Assembly (NCBI GenBank): GCA_943788775.1
Contig: CALSRO010000007.1
Span: 34,251-98,250, forward strand
Source of the DNA: an uncultured Flavobacteriales bacterium
GTDB lineage: Bacteria; Bacteroidota; Bacteroidia; Flavobacteriales_G; Salibacteraceae
DNA: 64,000 bases
Direction of reading: 5' to 3'
The position numbers and the translations under genes were made by a program. The notes under the pieces are model-generated. The model saw only the letters and a program-made list of their open reading frames with translations. It had not been told where the DNA came from and ran no database searches. The number at the start of each line of letters is the position of its first letter. The first letter of the stretch is position 1. Of the stretch, positions 10,491-20,636 are shown piece by piece.

Positions 10491-11723
10491 ATGCACAGAG
10501 TATATGTAAAGTTTCAGAATTGGTCCTTGATGGCCATTTCATTTTGCATCCCCTTAGTTCCTAAACTAGTTCCTGTTCTATTATTCATATTTGCTTCTTT
10601 GTCTATAACAGCTTTAATCAAAGGTTATATAGGAGAGTTGAGATTACCGAAGTTGGGCATCTTACTTATTGGTCTATATGTTTTGCATGTTATCGGCATG
10701 TTGTTTACCGAAAATGTAGATCGAGGACTATTTGATCTTGAGGTGAAATTAAGTTTGCTTGCTCTTCCTATAAGTTTCATTGGCTATGGAAACCTAGACA
10801 AGGTACACTACGAGAAGATTCTGCGGGCATTTCTTATTGGAATAACACTCGCGGCTCTGTTTTTTGCTTAGTCCAGAGTGCCTATAAAGTGTTTGTATTG
10901 AACGCAAAGTATTTTTATTTTTTTGTCTAGTCGCTTTTCAGTGATTATTCATCAGAGTTTATTTTGCCATGTATTTAGTTTTTGGAATAGCCATTCTTAC
11001 CTATTTGGAATGGCCAGTTTTCAGGCGCATTAGTCCTCTAAGAACCTTTGCCTCAATTTCACTTATGTTGTTTCTTTCTATTTGTACCATTCTTACTGGA
11101 TCCAAAATTGGTTTCATTATGTGGGTCATTGTAATGGTAGCGATAACCGGTTTTTTAATAAAGGAATTGAAACAAAAATGGATGCCCGCGGTGATGCTAA
11201 TGGGATTTATGAGTGTTGGTCTAGTTTTCATTCAGTCAACCCCCGAGCTGAAATCAAGAATATTGAAAGTAATAAGGTTGACAGATGGGCAAACTGAAGG
11301 AGGATGCAACTGGAAATATTGAAAGTACCGCTGCAAGGTTGTTGGTTTACAAAACTGTAGGGGATGTATTAATTGATCAACCTTGGTATGGTTCTGGAAC
11401 GGGAGATTTTCAAGATGTTCTGGATTTAGCGTATGAAGCAAAAGGATATTCAAATTTGAAGGAGCGCCACCTGAATGCGCATAACCAGTTTTTTCAATCT
11501 TGGCTAGGATTGGGTATTCCTGGTCTCGTCTTATTGTTCAGCCATTTTTGTCGTTATTTTTCAGCACGCCTTTTCTTCTGGTGAACCGCGTTTACCTTGG
11601 TTTCGCAGCACTCATTGCCCTTATCTCATTGACAGAAAGTATGTTGAACGTGCAGGCGGGGTGTCGTATTCTTTTCCTTTTTTTGTGATGCTGTTTTCTA
11701 GACATACCTTACCTGAAGGTTAA
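10491..11723 (+). pseudogene. O-antigen ligase / polymerase (WaaL-like), frameshifted
   Basis: Polytopic membrane protein of the O-antigen ligase family. The ATG directly follows the stop of the epimerase gene. The first 126 residues hold several membrane segments. The frame then breaks near 10870, 11300, 11520 and 11665. Conserved parts occur in successive frames: TILTGSKIGFIMWVIVMVAI, then ARLLVYKTVGDVL with GSGTGDFQDVL and LNAHNQFFQSWLGLGIPGL (the periplasmic-loop block of the family), then SLTESMLNVQAG and a tail ending at TAA 11721-11723. Restored length is about 400 residues. Ligase and Wzy-type polymerase are hard to separate; the loop block favours ligase. Confidence 0.75.
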
Positions 11724-11793
11724 TCATCTCAGATTATTAAATTCAAACCAATAGGTGCTGAATTTCGTCCGATTTATCTAAAATACCCTTGAT

Positions 11794-13380
11794 TTGAAAC
11801 GTATAGCGCTTTTGATTTTTTTCCATTATTCATATTCATGGAATAGCGCAAGACAATCTTAATGTTGTTCATTAGTGATAGCGCTGGCAATGAAATTCGC
11901 TACCTTAACTTCCTTGAGAAAGGTAATGATATAATTGGATTTGGAAGTGCTGAAAACAGCTCATGGATAAGCTGTTTTTCGAAGGAATCACTTCAAGTAA
12001 AGTGGGCGAAGCGATTGTCTTATTCCTCTCCATACAAAGTTCTTCCAATAGAATTAATTGAAATGCCCAGTGCTATATGGGCTTTTGTTTTAGTTGATAA
12101 TACAAACAATGGAAATGATTTTGCCGCTTTAATTTCCTACGATTTAAATGGCAATCTAAACTGGTCGAAAAGATTGGATATTGATCCAGGCCTTGATGGT
12201 GGATATGATATTTATAAGACCTCAGAAAACAAAGTAGTAGTTACATGGATTTATGAATATTACTCAATAAGACGGTTGATCTGTGTACAGTTGGATGATC
12301 AAGGAAATGTTGAGTTCGAACTAGGAATTAGTACAGAAGGTGGCAACTCAACTGGGTTCGCTTCTGATACGAATGATTACAACTACTTGGCAGCAGGAAG
12401 TATGATATATAAACTTGATAGCAATTTCAATCTAGTTTGGACTAGGCAGATTAAGTTTATATACGGTGGATCAGAGCACCCTGTATATATATATCCACAT
12501 AAATTCATGAAATGGATAAATGGTGTGTTAATAATAGCCGGAACATTAGACAATTGGCCATATTATCCGCCAGTTTTACTCAAAGTAGACAGCAGTGGTA
12601 CAACTATACTTGCCAAATCCTTTGAAGGAGGATCGATGGATCCTGTTCGTTGGTATTATAACTCGAATGAGAATACTTTGTCTTGTTTTGGTTTAACCAC
12701 TTTCGATGATACAGGCACGCCTCCATTCTATAATGAGTTAGCGATTGATATCGATTCGTTTGATCAGGTTGCTGGTTTTAAATATTTAGGCGCATGCGAA
12801 GGTTGGGATTTTTGTGACATCGGTATAGCGGGGAGAGGGTCAACGAATGAATGAAGGGTTTCTATTTTCTACAAATCTGTTAACTGAACGGAAGGATCCC
12901 TTTTGGACCTCAACATTTGAAAATGTGCTTTCGCTGCATTTTAATTACGATGACCAGTGCTACATCGAAAAGGTGAATGACAATGACTATGTCGGTGAAG
13001 TAATTTGGCAAACCGAAACTATTGTGATAGAGGAAGATCAAGTTGAACCTGATACGGTAACATTTCATTCAATTAAGATTTCAAAAAGTTCACAATTGCA
13101 ATCGAATGAATTTTGTGCGTTTACATTAAATAATGTCGAAGTAGAATACTCAGATCACCAAACCTATCGATTTGTTGATCATTCTTTATTTCTGTCTGGG
13201 GCAGAAACAAAGAACCTTGACATAAGGTTATATGACGCATTGGGGCGCACCATAGAACGCTATTCAGGTCCAGTGTCAGGAAAATACAGCTTCAAAAACA
13301 TCAGGCAATCCGGAATCTATTTAATTGTTGTTTTAGAAAATGAATCGGTCATATTTTCAAAGAAAGTAGTTCAATATTGA
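11794..13380 (+). pseudogene. secreted protein with T9SS C-terminal sorting domain, frameshifted
   Basis: Predicted cargo of the type IX secretion system. A start-proximal hydrophobic segment (KRIALLIF) begins at a TTG at 11794, and a signal-peptide end resembling GIAQ|DNLNVVH is read in another frame. The frame changes near 11868 to that of the long open stretch 11862-12854, and again near 12845 to the C-terminal stretch. The body looks like a beta-propeller-type sequence with repeated short phrases (GNLNWSKRL, NLVWTRQI, YKLDSNFN). The last 70 residues (RLYDALGRTIERY, SGIYLIVVLEN, KKVV near the end) form a typical type A sorting domain. The specific function is unknown. Confidence 0.68.
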
Positions 13381-13447
13381 CCATTTTGAAATTTAGTATC
13401 AAGGATTCTTGATTTAAATGTGCCTGAATATCTATTAATTCGTAACC

Positions 13448-14884
13448 ATGTTAAAGAAAATCCCATTGCACTGGCAGGTTATTGCTGGTATTATTCTCGG
13501 GGCATTGTATGCTTGGTCTAGCATCACCTTTGGTTGGAACCAATTCACGGTTTATTACATCAAGCCCCTTGGAGATATCTTTATCAATGTTCTAAAGCTT
13601 ATAGCGGTTCCCATGGTGCTGTTTTCAGTCATACTCGGTGTAACATCGCTAAAGGACATCAATAAGCTCGGTAAAATGGGCTTGAAAACGCTTGGCTTGT
13701 ATTTAGGAACGACCATGTTCTCGGTCACCATTGGCTTAGTATTAGTCAACGTAATAAATCCTGGAGGTTCTCAAGACGATAATATTCGGGCTAGAAATAG
13801 AATTAGCTACGAAATGTGGCGAGATGCAAATGGTGTTATGAAATTGGACGACATGTGTTTGAGTTGTGATGAGACATATGCTGAGATTAAAAATGAGATT
13901 GCATCGAGGAAAGAGGAGTCAAATGAATGGGTAGAAGACAAGATTCAAAAGGCAAAAAAATGAAAAGAAGAGCAAAGAAGATTTTGGACCGTTAAAAACC
14001 GGGTTGTTGATGTTGTTCCAACCAATATTTTTCAGGCTTTAGCGGATATGTCGATGCTGCAGATTATATTCTTCGCGATTTTCTTTGGATTGGTATTAGT
14101 GATGATTGAACCTGCGAAAGCAGAGCCTGTGGTGAAACTTGTGGATTGGATTGAATGAGGTGTTTGTCAGGATGATTTGGGTCGTCATGAAAGCCATGCC
14201 CATTTTCGTTTTTGCACTTATGGCGGGGCAAATTGTTAAAGCAGCTGGCACCGATCCAGAACGATTTTTTGAACTTTTAGACTTCTTGTGGCGTTATTCG
14301 CTGGTGGTGGTGCTTGGTTTTATTTCTTATGGTTTTTTTAGTCTATCCAACTTTTGTATCAGCCATTGTAAAACCAATGAAATATGGCAAATTCTTATCA
14401 GGCATACGAGATGCACAAATCACCTGCTTTTTTCAACGAGTTCCTCGGTTGCAAACGCTTCCGGTTACCATGGATGTAGTTCATAATAAGTTAGGTGTAT
14501 CGGAACGTACCAGGCAGTTTTGTGCTGCCCATTGGTGCTACAGTAAACATGGACGGAACTAGTTTGTATCAAGCTGTGGCTGTTGTGGCCTTAGCCCAAT
14601 TTCACATGGTAGATCTAAGTATAGCCCAGCAATTGACGATTATCATTACAGCTACATTAGCATCTATTGGAGCCGCGGCTGTCCCAAGTGCTGGTTTGGT
14701 TTTAATGATCATAGTACTTGAGTCTGTAGGGTTAAACCCTGCATGGATCGCACTAATTTTTCCAGTAGATCGGATTCTTGACATGTGCCGAACGGTAGTT
14801 AATGTAACGGGTGACGCAACCGTATCTACCATTGTGGCATACTCAGAAGGCGAACTCGATTTGGAGGAGCCACTTAATTTATAA
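13448..14884 (+). pseudogene. dicarboxylate/amino acid:cation symporter (DAACS), frameshifted
   Basis: Sodium- or proton-coupled dicarboxylate or glutamate symporter of the GltP/DctA family, inner membrane. The N-terminal block IPLHWQVIAGIILGALYAW with IKPLGDIFINVLKLIAVPMV is diagnostic. A charged insert (13790-13990) precedes VVPTNIFQALADMSMLQIIF. Frames change near 13965, 14145, 14320, 14430 and 14510, with the conserved protein continuing each time. The C-terminal half is intact and carries [20 protein letters not shown], the substrate and cation site, and [17 protein letters not shown]. Restored length is about 470 residues. The exact substrate is not readable. Confidence 0.86.
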
Positions 14885-14925
14885 TTGCCAAAAACAATTG
14901 CTCACATTCGCGGTCATCTTTAAGA

Positions 14926-16139
14926 ATGAAGTCCGAGCGAATCATATTTATATCTTCTTGCCGCATCGCAATTCACCCACATCATGGATTTCATGATTAT
15001 TATGCCTTTGGGAGAAAATGCTGATGGAAGAGTTGAGTATTGGTTCTCAAGAGTTTTCATTTCTTGTTGCATCCTATACTATTATGGCTGGGATTACAGG
15101 ATTGATCAGCGCATTCTTTGTCGATTCATTTGATCGTAAGAAGTACTTTCTTGTTGCTTATTTGGGATTTGCAATTGGCACGTTCTTATGTGGATTTGCC
15201 GATACATACACTGGCCTAATTACGGCAAGAATTATCACAGGTGCCTTCGGTGGAGTGATTAGTAGCACAGTAATTGCCATAGTGAGTGATGTCATCGCTT
15301 CCGAACGTAGGGCTTGGGGCCTTGGGATAGTTATAACGGCCTTTTCTATGGCCTCCGCACTAGGACTTCCTGTTGGACTCTATTTTGCCTTCAATTTTGG
15401 TTGGAATTGGCCATTCGTTGCATTGGGTACTCTTAGTCTTGTAAACGCAATAGCTGTTTATTTTACCCTGCCACCCGTAAGAGAACATCTAGATAATCCA
15501 GAACCTGGTATAGATTCTTTAGAGTTTATACGAAACATTCCTAAGAATAAAAACCAATGGATGGCCTTAACCTACACGATGTTACTGATGTTTGGACATT
15601 TCGCAGTTATCCCATTTATCACCCCATACTTAGTAGAAAATGTGGGTTTTGAACGTGATCAAATAACATTTGTTTACCTAGTAGGAGGAATAGCAACCAT
15701 AATTTCTAATCCGAGAGTGGGGCGTTGGGCTGATAGGTCGGGTAGGGCAAAGGTTTTTAATATTATGGCATTCTCCTCTATTGTTCCAATTGTCCTTTTA
15801 ACAAATCTGCCAGTGGTGCCTGTTTGGGTCGCTCTTATTGTAACAGGTCTTCTCTTTGTCCTAATTGGGGGTAGAATGGTTCCTTCTACTGCTATAGTTG
15901 CATCTGTGATTAAACCAAGAAATAGAGGCAGCTTTATGAGTTTAAACTCCTCAGTTCAGAACATGACCGCAGGGTTGGCGAGTATAGTAGCTGGTATTTT
16001 GGTGACAATTCCTAAGGGTGGACATCACGTATTTGGATTTTGGAAAGTTGGCACATTAGGCGCACTTTTCACGTTGATTGCCATTTGGATGATGAGCAAG
16101 ATCACCAAAATTTCAACTCAGAAGAATGATCAACTCTAG
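14926..16139 (+). pseudogene. MFS transporter (DHA1/AraJ-like), N-terminus frameshifted
   Basis: Major facilitator with 12 expected membrane segments, probably an effluxer. From 15018 the frame is clean for 373 residues and includes SYTIMAGITGLISAFFVDSF DRKK-type loop 2-3, LITARIITGAFGG and the second-half motif GRWADRSGRAKVF. The first segment lies upstream but is broken: ATG at 14926 gives MKSERIIFI, then QFTHIMDFMIIMPLGE is read in another frame, and one extra A in the run at about 15013-15016 puts MLMEELSIG into the final frame. This is the last gene damaged by indels in the left part of the window. Confidence 0.82.
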
Positions 16140-16145
16140 TTGTTA

Positions 16146-17672
16146 TTAGGTTCTTTTTAGAGAAAAGATATCTAACCTTCTGTCTTTTAAGTTCCTGACA
16201 CTTCCAAATTGGTTCAGCTCTCTAAGTAAGTCAATATCCACATCGGCAATTAAAATCATCTCAGTATTCGGTGTTGCTTCTGCCTTGATACCATTTGTAG
16301 GGAAAGCAAAATCACACGGAGTAAACACCATAGACTGCGCAAATTGGATGTCCATGTTGTGCACGTTTGGCAAATTCCCGACACTTCCCGCAATAGCTAC
16401 GTAACATTCATTCTCAATCGCTCTAGCTTGCGCACAGTTCCGAACACGTGAGTAGCCGTTTTGAGTATCGGTCAAAAAGGGTACAAACAGAATGTCCATG
16501 CCATCATCCGCAAGAATCCTGCTTAATTCAGGAAACTCTGAATCATAGCAGATTAGGATGCCAATTTTACCACAGTCCGTGTCGAATGTTTTGATTGATT
16601 TTCCTCCTTGCATGCCCCAAACTTTGCTTTCATCAGGAGTTACATGGAGTTTCTCGTATCGCTCAATGGTTCCATCTCTTTTGCACAAATAACCCACATT
16701 ATATAGTGTGTCATCCACTATTTCAGGCATGCTCCCCGAAATGATGTTGATATTATATGAGATTGAAAGATCTGAAAAACGTTGCACGATATCTGCCGTG
16801 TGTTTGGCCAATTCACGGATTGCCTCCGACTCTGAAAGGTGATTGTTTTCAGCCATCAATGGGGCATTAAAGAATTCTGGAAACAATGCGAAATCTGATC
16901 GATAGCCTGATACAGCATCCACGAAATATTCCACTTGCTGCAGCAATTCCTCCAAGTTTGCGTAAGAACGCATTTGCCATTGTATCAAACCGAGTCGAAC
17001 TACTTTCTTTTTGGTAAATGCTTTTTTAGAAGGCTTTTCATAATAGATATTGTCCCATTCGAGCAAAACAGCAAACTCATTGGAAGCAGAATCTCCTTCC
17101 AAATAACCCTTCATAACCCTTGATGGGTGAAAATCATTAGACATCTGAAAGTTTAGTACAGGGTCATTGATTTCCTTAGATTTCACCTTTTCGATGTACT
17201 CTTTAGGTGAGCATTTATCCGAGAATTTATGATAATTGGGTATTCTACCTCCAAAAGCAATACCCCGCAAATTCAGTTTTTCACAGAGTTCTTTCCTGTA
17301 ATCATATAGTCTTCGACCCAGCCTTAAACCACGAAATTCAGGCTTAATAAACACATCAATACCGTAAAGTATATCTCCTTTGTCACTATGCGATTTGAAG
17401 GTGTAATTCGCTGTTATATCACTGTATGTATTATGTCTTAGGAACAACTCATAATCAACAATGATTGAAAGCGCACACCCCGCAATTTGTCCATTGATTT
17501 TAATCACAACTTGACCTTCTGAAAACTTTTCAATCAGACTTTCAATCTGATGTTCACGCCAGTAAGCATCTGGCATAGATGTGTAAGCCGATATCATGGT
17601 AGCTTTAAGTTCTTGGTAGTCTTTGATGCTTAGATAACTAAGCTCTATATTTTCAATCTCTTCAATGTTCAT
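16146..17672 (-). CDS. bifunctional GNAT acetyltransferase / carbon-nitrogen hydrolase
   Basis: A 508-residue fusion. Residues about 1-200 form a GNAT domain, with the acetyl-CoA loop region near RGLRLGRRLYDYR (114-126). Residues about 225-500 form a nitrilase-superfamily amidohydrolase with the catalytic triad visible: E266 in ALFPEFF, K341 in YEKLH and C375 in ILICYDSEFPE. Such fusions are recurrent in marine bacteria and have been linked by genomic context to RimK-like ATP-grasp peptide ligase systems. The window does contain a decayed RimK-type remnant at 43.8-44.4 kb, but 27 kb away. The substrate is unknown. It is cytoplasmic, with no signal peptide, and convergent with the MFS gene. 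Confidence 0.9.
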   Translation of the reverse strand: MNIEEIENIELSYLSIKDYQELKATMISAYTSMPDAYWREHQIESLIEKFSEGQVVIKINGQIAGCALSIIVDYELFLRHNTYSDITANYTFKSHSDKGDILYGIDVFIKPEFRGLRLGRRLYDYRKELCEKLNLRGIAFGGRIPNYHKFSDKCSPKEYIEKVKSKEINDPVLNFQMSNDFHPSRVMKGYLEGDSASNEFAVLLEWDNIYYEKPSKKAFTKKKVVRLGLIQWQMRSYANLEELLQQVEYFVDAVSGYRSDFALFPEFFNAPLMAENNHLSESEAIRELAKHTADIVQRFSDLSISYNINIISGSMPEIVDDTLYNVGYLCKRDGTIERYEKLHVTPDESKVWGMQGGKSIKTFDTDCGKIGILICYDSEFPELSRILADDGMDILFVPFLTDTQNGYSRVRNCAQARAIENECYVAIAGSVGNLPNVHNMDIQFAQSMVFTPCDFAFPTNGIKAEATPNTEMILIADVDIDLLRELNQFGSVRNLKDRRLDIFSLKRT

Positions 17673-17715
17673 AATTGTGTTTGGCGAATGCCATACTTGG
17701 GTAATAAAAAGTGCG

Positions 17716-17723
17716 CAAAATTA
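17716..17723 (-). promoter_or_regulatory. candidate -7 promoter element for the GNAT/hydrolase gene
   Basis: On the reverse strand TAATTTTG matches TAnnTTTG and lies about 43 bases upstream of the ATG at 17672. No clear -33 element was seen. The rest of the 17673-17823 gap holds no gene that I can support. Confidence 0.3.
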
Positions 17724-17823
17724 TCGCAACCTCGGAGTTTTTGTGAATATTTCTTTGCGATGTGCAAGACCCATTTAACCAGCTAATTCTCCTTGTTAAT
17801 CGATTCGCCAGACAGTGTTTGTT

Positions 17824-18057
17824 CTAGGATTTAATATCGGATAAATTTCTTTTCAGGGTTTCCTTTTCTTCAGTGCTGAATTGTTCCGATATTTCTATTC
17901 GAGATGAGACCTTGTCGAGCCATTTGGATTGAATTGCAAATAGTTTACAGACACCACATATAGATAAGTGAAGCCATAGCTGGAACCGTTCCTTCAAGGA
18001 TAGTTTACCTTTAGATTTTTTAATAGTGAATTCGGACGCCTCTTTGCAGTTTATCAT
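17824..18057 (-). CDS. small zinc-finger anti-sigma factor-like protein
   Basis: A 77-residue protein starting MINCKEASE. It has the C-x25-30-H-x3-C-x2-C pattern (CKEA, then HLSICGVC) of HC2-type zinc-binding anti-sigma domains. I chose the ATG at 18057 because it overlaps the sigma-factor stop in an ATGA (18054-18057), implying translational coupling; the open frame could extend to 18081. There is no transmembrane segment, so it would act in the cytoplasm on the sigma factor encoded just upstream. The function is inferred from the motif and the pairing. Confidence 0.72.
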   Translation of the reverse strand: MINCKEASEFTIKKSKGKLSLKERFQLWLHLSICGVCKLFAIQSKWLDKVSSRIEISEQFSTEEKETLKRNLSDIKS

Positions 18058-18617
18058 GTCATCCAGCTTTTTTCTAGGCAATTGCGCAATTGCAATTTGG
18101 CTCTATGCACCAAAACCCAATAATTAGAAGAGGTGATATCTAGCTCCTTACAGATATCCTCTGAAGTTTCACCATCAATGAACTTTAGAGTGAAAACGGA
18201 TTGTTGCATGTCGGTGAGCCTACTGCGGCATTTATTTAAAACGACCATAAATTCCTTCGATTCTACCATTCGATCTGCATTCCATTCTTTTGGGGCAGTG
18301 TCGGCTTTCCATGCACCATTCTCAAGGAAATTATCTCCCTCACCTTCATCATTTCGATTATTCTGTAATTGGGATTCAGTAACCTCTTTCTTCTTCTTGT
18401 AATGATCTAGAATTCTGCTTCGAAGAATGAGATACAACCAATTTTTTTCTGATAACTCACCTCGATAGGTTTGCCTAGACCTTAATGCAACAAAAAATGA
18501 CTCCTGAACCAAGTCTTTTGCCAAGTCACGATCTTGAACTCGAGTTATAGCATATCCCAGCATTTGATCTGAATATACATCAATCCACGTATCTGGATAT
18601 AATTCAAGTTTGGCCAT
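18054..18617 (-). CDS. ECF-type RNA polymerase sigma factor
   Basis: A 187-residue sigma-70 family protein. Region 2 (QMLGYAITRVQDRDLAKDLV, then ESFFVALR) includes the -10 recognition helix. A linker of about 55 residues rich in D, E and N follows. Region 4 (LTDMQQSVFTLKFIDGE with the helix-turn-helix EDICKELDITSSNYWVLVHR) binds the -35 element. The length and absence of regions 1 and 3 place it in the ECF group. It is translationally coupled to an anti-sigma-like gene, and a Spy-like periplasmic gene precedes it, which suggests an envelope-stress module. The regulon is unknown. Confidence 0.9.
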   Translation of the reverse strand: MAKLELYPDTWIDVYSDQMLGYAITRVQDRDLAKDLVQESFFVALRSRQTYRGELSEKNWLYLILRSRILDHYKKKKEVTESQLQNNRNDEGEGDNFLENGAWKADTAPKEWNADRMVESKEFMVVLNKCRSRLTDMQQSVFTLKFIDGETSEDICKELDITSSNYWVLVHRAKLQLRNCLEKSWMT

Positions 18618-18629
18618 GATTCAAAGAAT

Positions 18630-18653
18630 TAAAAAAGACGGCCAGAGCCGTCT
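18630..18653 (-). terminator. intrinsic terminator between the Spy-like gene and the sigma gene
   Basis: Reverse-strand hairpin AGACGGC / GCCGTCT (7 bp, 4-base loop) followed by six U. It lies after the Spy-like stop and only about 13 bases before the sigma-factor ATG, so it could reduce read-through into the sigma gene. Confidence 0.7.
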
Positions 18654-18678
18654 GTTTAAACTATAAGATATTCGAATG

Positions 18679-19050
18679 CTATTTGTGGTGATTTTGCATT
18701 TTATTCCTATTTGCATTCTTTCTTTTTACGTGAAAATCCTTATATGCCTCACGTTGATTTTCATTTAAAACTTGTATTATTTCCTCTTTTTGCTGAGACT
18801 TTAATGCTTTCATTGCTAATATTCGTTCGTCTTCAATTTCAATTTTTTGAACATCAATTTTGCGAGTCTTATAGTCTGAATTAATCCTTTCTATTTCTGA
18901 CACTTGGAATTGAGTTAAATTCAACTCGGAAGCCATTTTTTCAAGCTTGGGACTTCGAGCTTTATCTCGTGTAGACTTTTCCTGGGTTTGAGCAAGCATT
19001 ATGATCGGCATTGCAAAGAGGATGGTGAGAACTACTGCTAACTTTTTCAT
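18679..19050 (-). CDS. periplasmic Spy/CpxP-like small protein
   Basis: A 123-residue protein with a signal peptide (MKKLAVVLTILFAMPIIMLA, cleavage near AQT). The mature part is helical and highly charged, with a region near residues 36-110 (LEKMASELNLTQFQVSEIER and a later LNENQREAYKDF) that resembles two LTxxQ motifs of the Spy/CpxP periplasmic chaperone family. Basic and His-rich residues end the chain (KMQNHHK). Its position before an ECF sigma / anti-sigma pair fits an envelope-stress role. The family link is by motif only. Confidence 0.6.
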   Translation of the reverse strand: MKKLAVVLTILFAMPIIMLAQTQEKSTRDKARSPKLEKMASELNLTQFQVSEIERINSDYKTRKIDVQKIEIEDERILAMKALKSQQKEEIIQVLNENQREAYKDFHVKRKNANRNKMQNHHK

Positions 19051-19121
19051 GATATGTTTTTTGGTTTAAAAACCTAAGCCAAGTAGCATGCCAACATTAA
19101 ATAATTAAGGAAAGGTCACAA

Positions 19122-19832
19122 CTAAAGATGAAGATAGAATGGTTTTAAGATGGTGGTAGTTTCATTTGATAGTTTGTTTAAGTCGCTGTAAACGATAAGT
19201 TTAGTTGCTAAAGGATTTATTTGTGAAAAGCCTATTTCTGAAATAAAGCGATTTGCCTTTGAATTGGGTTTAGGATGAATTTCGAAGAAGCGATGTTCAA
19301 AAAGATTGGCCAATTCAAGAAGTTTGAGAAAATTTAAGCGTCTTGACATAGGTAGGATAAGTGCAATTTTTCCGTTTGGTGAAAGAATTTTTTTCCCTGA
19401 ATTTATAATGTCGGCCAGGGGCAACAATGCATCATGTCGAGCGATTCGTTTGTGCTCGATATTATTTTGAAGCGAGTTTGTGAAGTAGGGCGGATTCGAA
19501 ATAATCAGATCATATTCTTGAATCTGGCTATTGACATATTTATCCCATGAGACATGCAGAACGTTCAATCGATCATTCCAAGGGCTTTGGGCAAAGTTGG
19601 TTTTCGATAATTGATAAGCACTTTCTTGGATTTCAATAGCAGTAATCTTTGCGTTCGAGTTGCGCTGCGCGATCATAAGTGAAATCACTCCTGTACCACT
19701 GCCAATTTCCAGTACGTTTAATACATCCTCTTGATTGACGGCAGCAGCCAAAATGCAAGCGTCTGTACCAACCTTAAAAACATTTTCGGCCTGTTGAACT
19801 TGAAATTCTTTAAAACGAAAAGGTAAACTCAA
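19122..19832 (-). CDS. trmN6: tRNA1(Val) (adenine(37)-N6)-methyltransferase
   Basis: SAM-dependent N6-adenine methyltransferase that modifies A37 of tRNA-Val (YfiC family). The SAM-binding motif I is LEIGSGTGVISLMIA (41-55) and the catalytic NPPY motif is at 113-116 (SNPPYFTNS), with the N-terminal FRFKEFQVQQ common to the family. At 236 residues it matches family length. It lies 3 bp downstream of an SDR gene on the same strand, so is probably cotranscribed. The family call is firm; the exact target is by homology. Confidence 0.85.
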   Translation of the reverse strand: MSLPFRFKEFQVQQAENVFKVGTDACILAAAVNQEDVLNVLEIGSGTGVISLMIAQRNSNAKITAIEIQESAYQLSKTNFAQSPWNDRLNVLHVSWDKYVNSQIQEYDLIISNPPYFTNSLQNNIEHKRIARHDALLPLADIINSGKKILSPNGKIALILPMSRRLNFLKLLELANLFEHRFFEIHPKPNSKANRFISEIGFSQINPLATKLIVYSDLNKLSNETTTILKPFYLHL

Positions 19833-19835
19833 TTC

Positions 19836-20600
19836 TTATTCTTGGCTTCGATTGATATAGAAACTATTGGCCTGCCCTAGGCTTGTTACAACAAGGTCAT
19901 TGATACATAAATGTGCTGGAAGAGTAGTGGAGTAGTATACTAACTCCGCGATATCGGTTGCGTCCATCGGTCTGTAGCCAGAATATGCTTGCTTAGCGCG
20001 CTCTACGTCTCCATGGAAGCGAACAATACTAAACTCAGTTTCAGCTGCGCCAGGAGCTATTTGTGTGACCTTTATTCCATGTTGAAGGAGGTCAATTCGC
20101 ATAGCTTTTGAAATTGCATCAACCGCGTGTTTACTGGCGCAATAAACATTTCCTTTTTCATACACTTCTTTTCCTGCAGTACTCCCAATGTTAACAATGT
20201 GTCCTTTTCCCTGTTCTATCATCATTGGAATTACAGCTTTGGATACATAGAGTAAACCTTTGACATTGGTATCAATCATTTTGTCCCAATCCTCCGTATT
20301 TCCATTTTGCACTAAATCCAGTCCACTTGCCAACCCAGCATTGTTTACTAGCACATCTATTTTACGCCATGATGCATCAAGGCTTTCAATAGCATCAAGA
20401 ACATCCTGATTGGACCGGACATCAAAACATAAAATGTGTGCTTTACCGGATTGCTGCGAGTTTATTTCATTTTTCAAGGATTGGAGCCGATCCAATCTTC
20501 GTCCGGTGATAATTACGTTACATCCATTTTTTGAAAATAGTCGAGCAATGGCTTCACCGAAACCTGAAGTTGCACCCGTGATGAGAACTGTTTTTTTCAT
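19836..20600 (-). CDS. SDR family NAD(P)-dependent oxidoreductase (YdfG-like)
   Basis: Classical short-chain dehydrogenase of 254 residues. The cofactor motif is TGATSGFG (8-15), with ITGRR after beta-2 suggesting NADP preference, NNAG at 86-89 and the catalytic S140, Y153 and K157 (YCASK). The closest style is YdfG/3-hydroxy acid dehydrogenase, which acts on serine and similar 3-hydroxy acids. The substrate is not provable from sequence. Confidence 0.88.
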   Translation of the reverse strand: MKKTVLITGATSGFGEAIARLFSKNGCNVIITGRRLDRLQSLKNEINSQQSGKAHILCFDVRSNQDVLDAIESLDASWRKIDVLVNNAGLASGLDLVQNGNTEDWDKMIDTNVKGLLYVSKAVIPMMIEQGKGHIVNIGSTAGKEVYEKGNVYCASKHAVDAISKAMRIDLLQHGIKVTQIAPGAAETEFSIVRFHGDVERAKQAYSGYRPMDATDIAELVYYSTTLPAHLCINDLVVTSLGQANSFYINRSQE

Positions 20601-20636
20601 ACCGATTTCTTGAGAATCGGCAAGATAGAAAGGATT

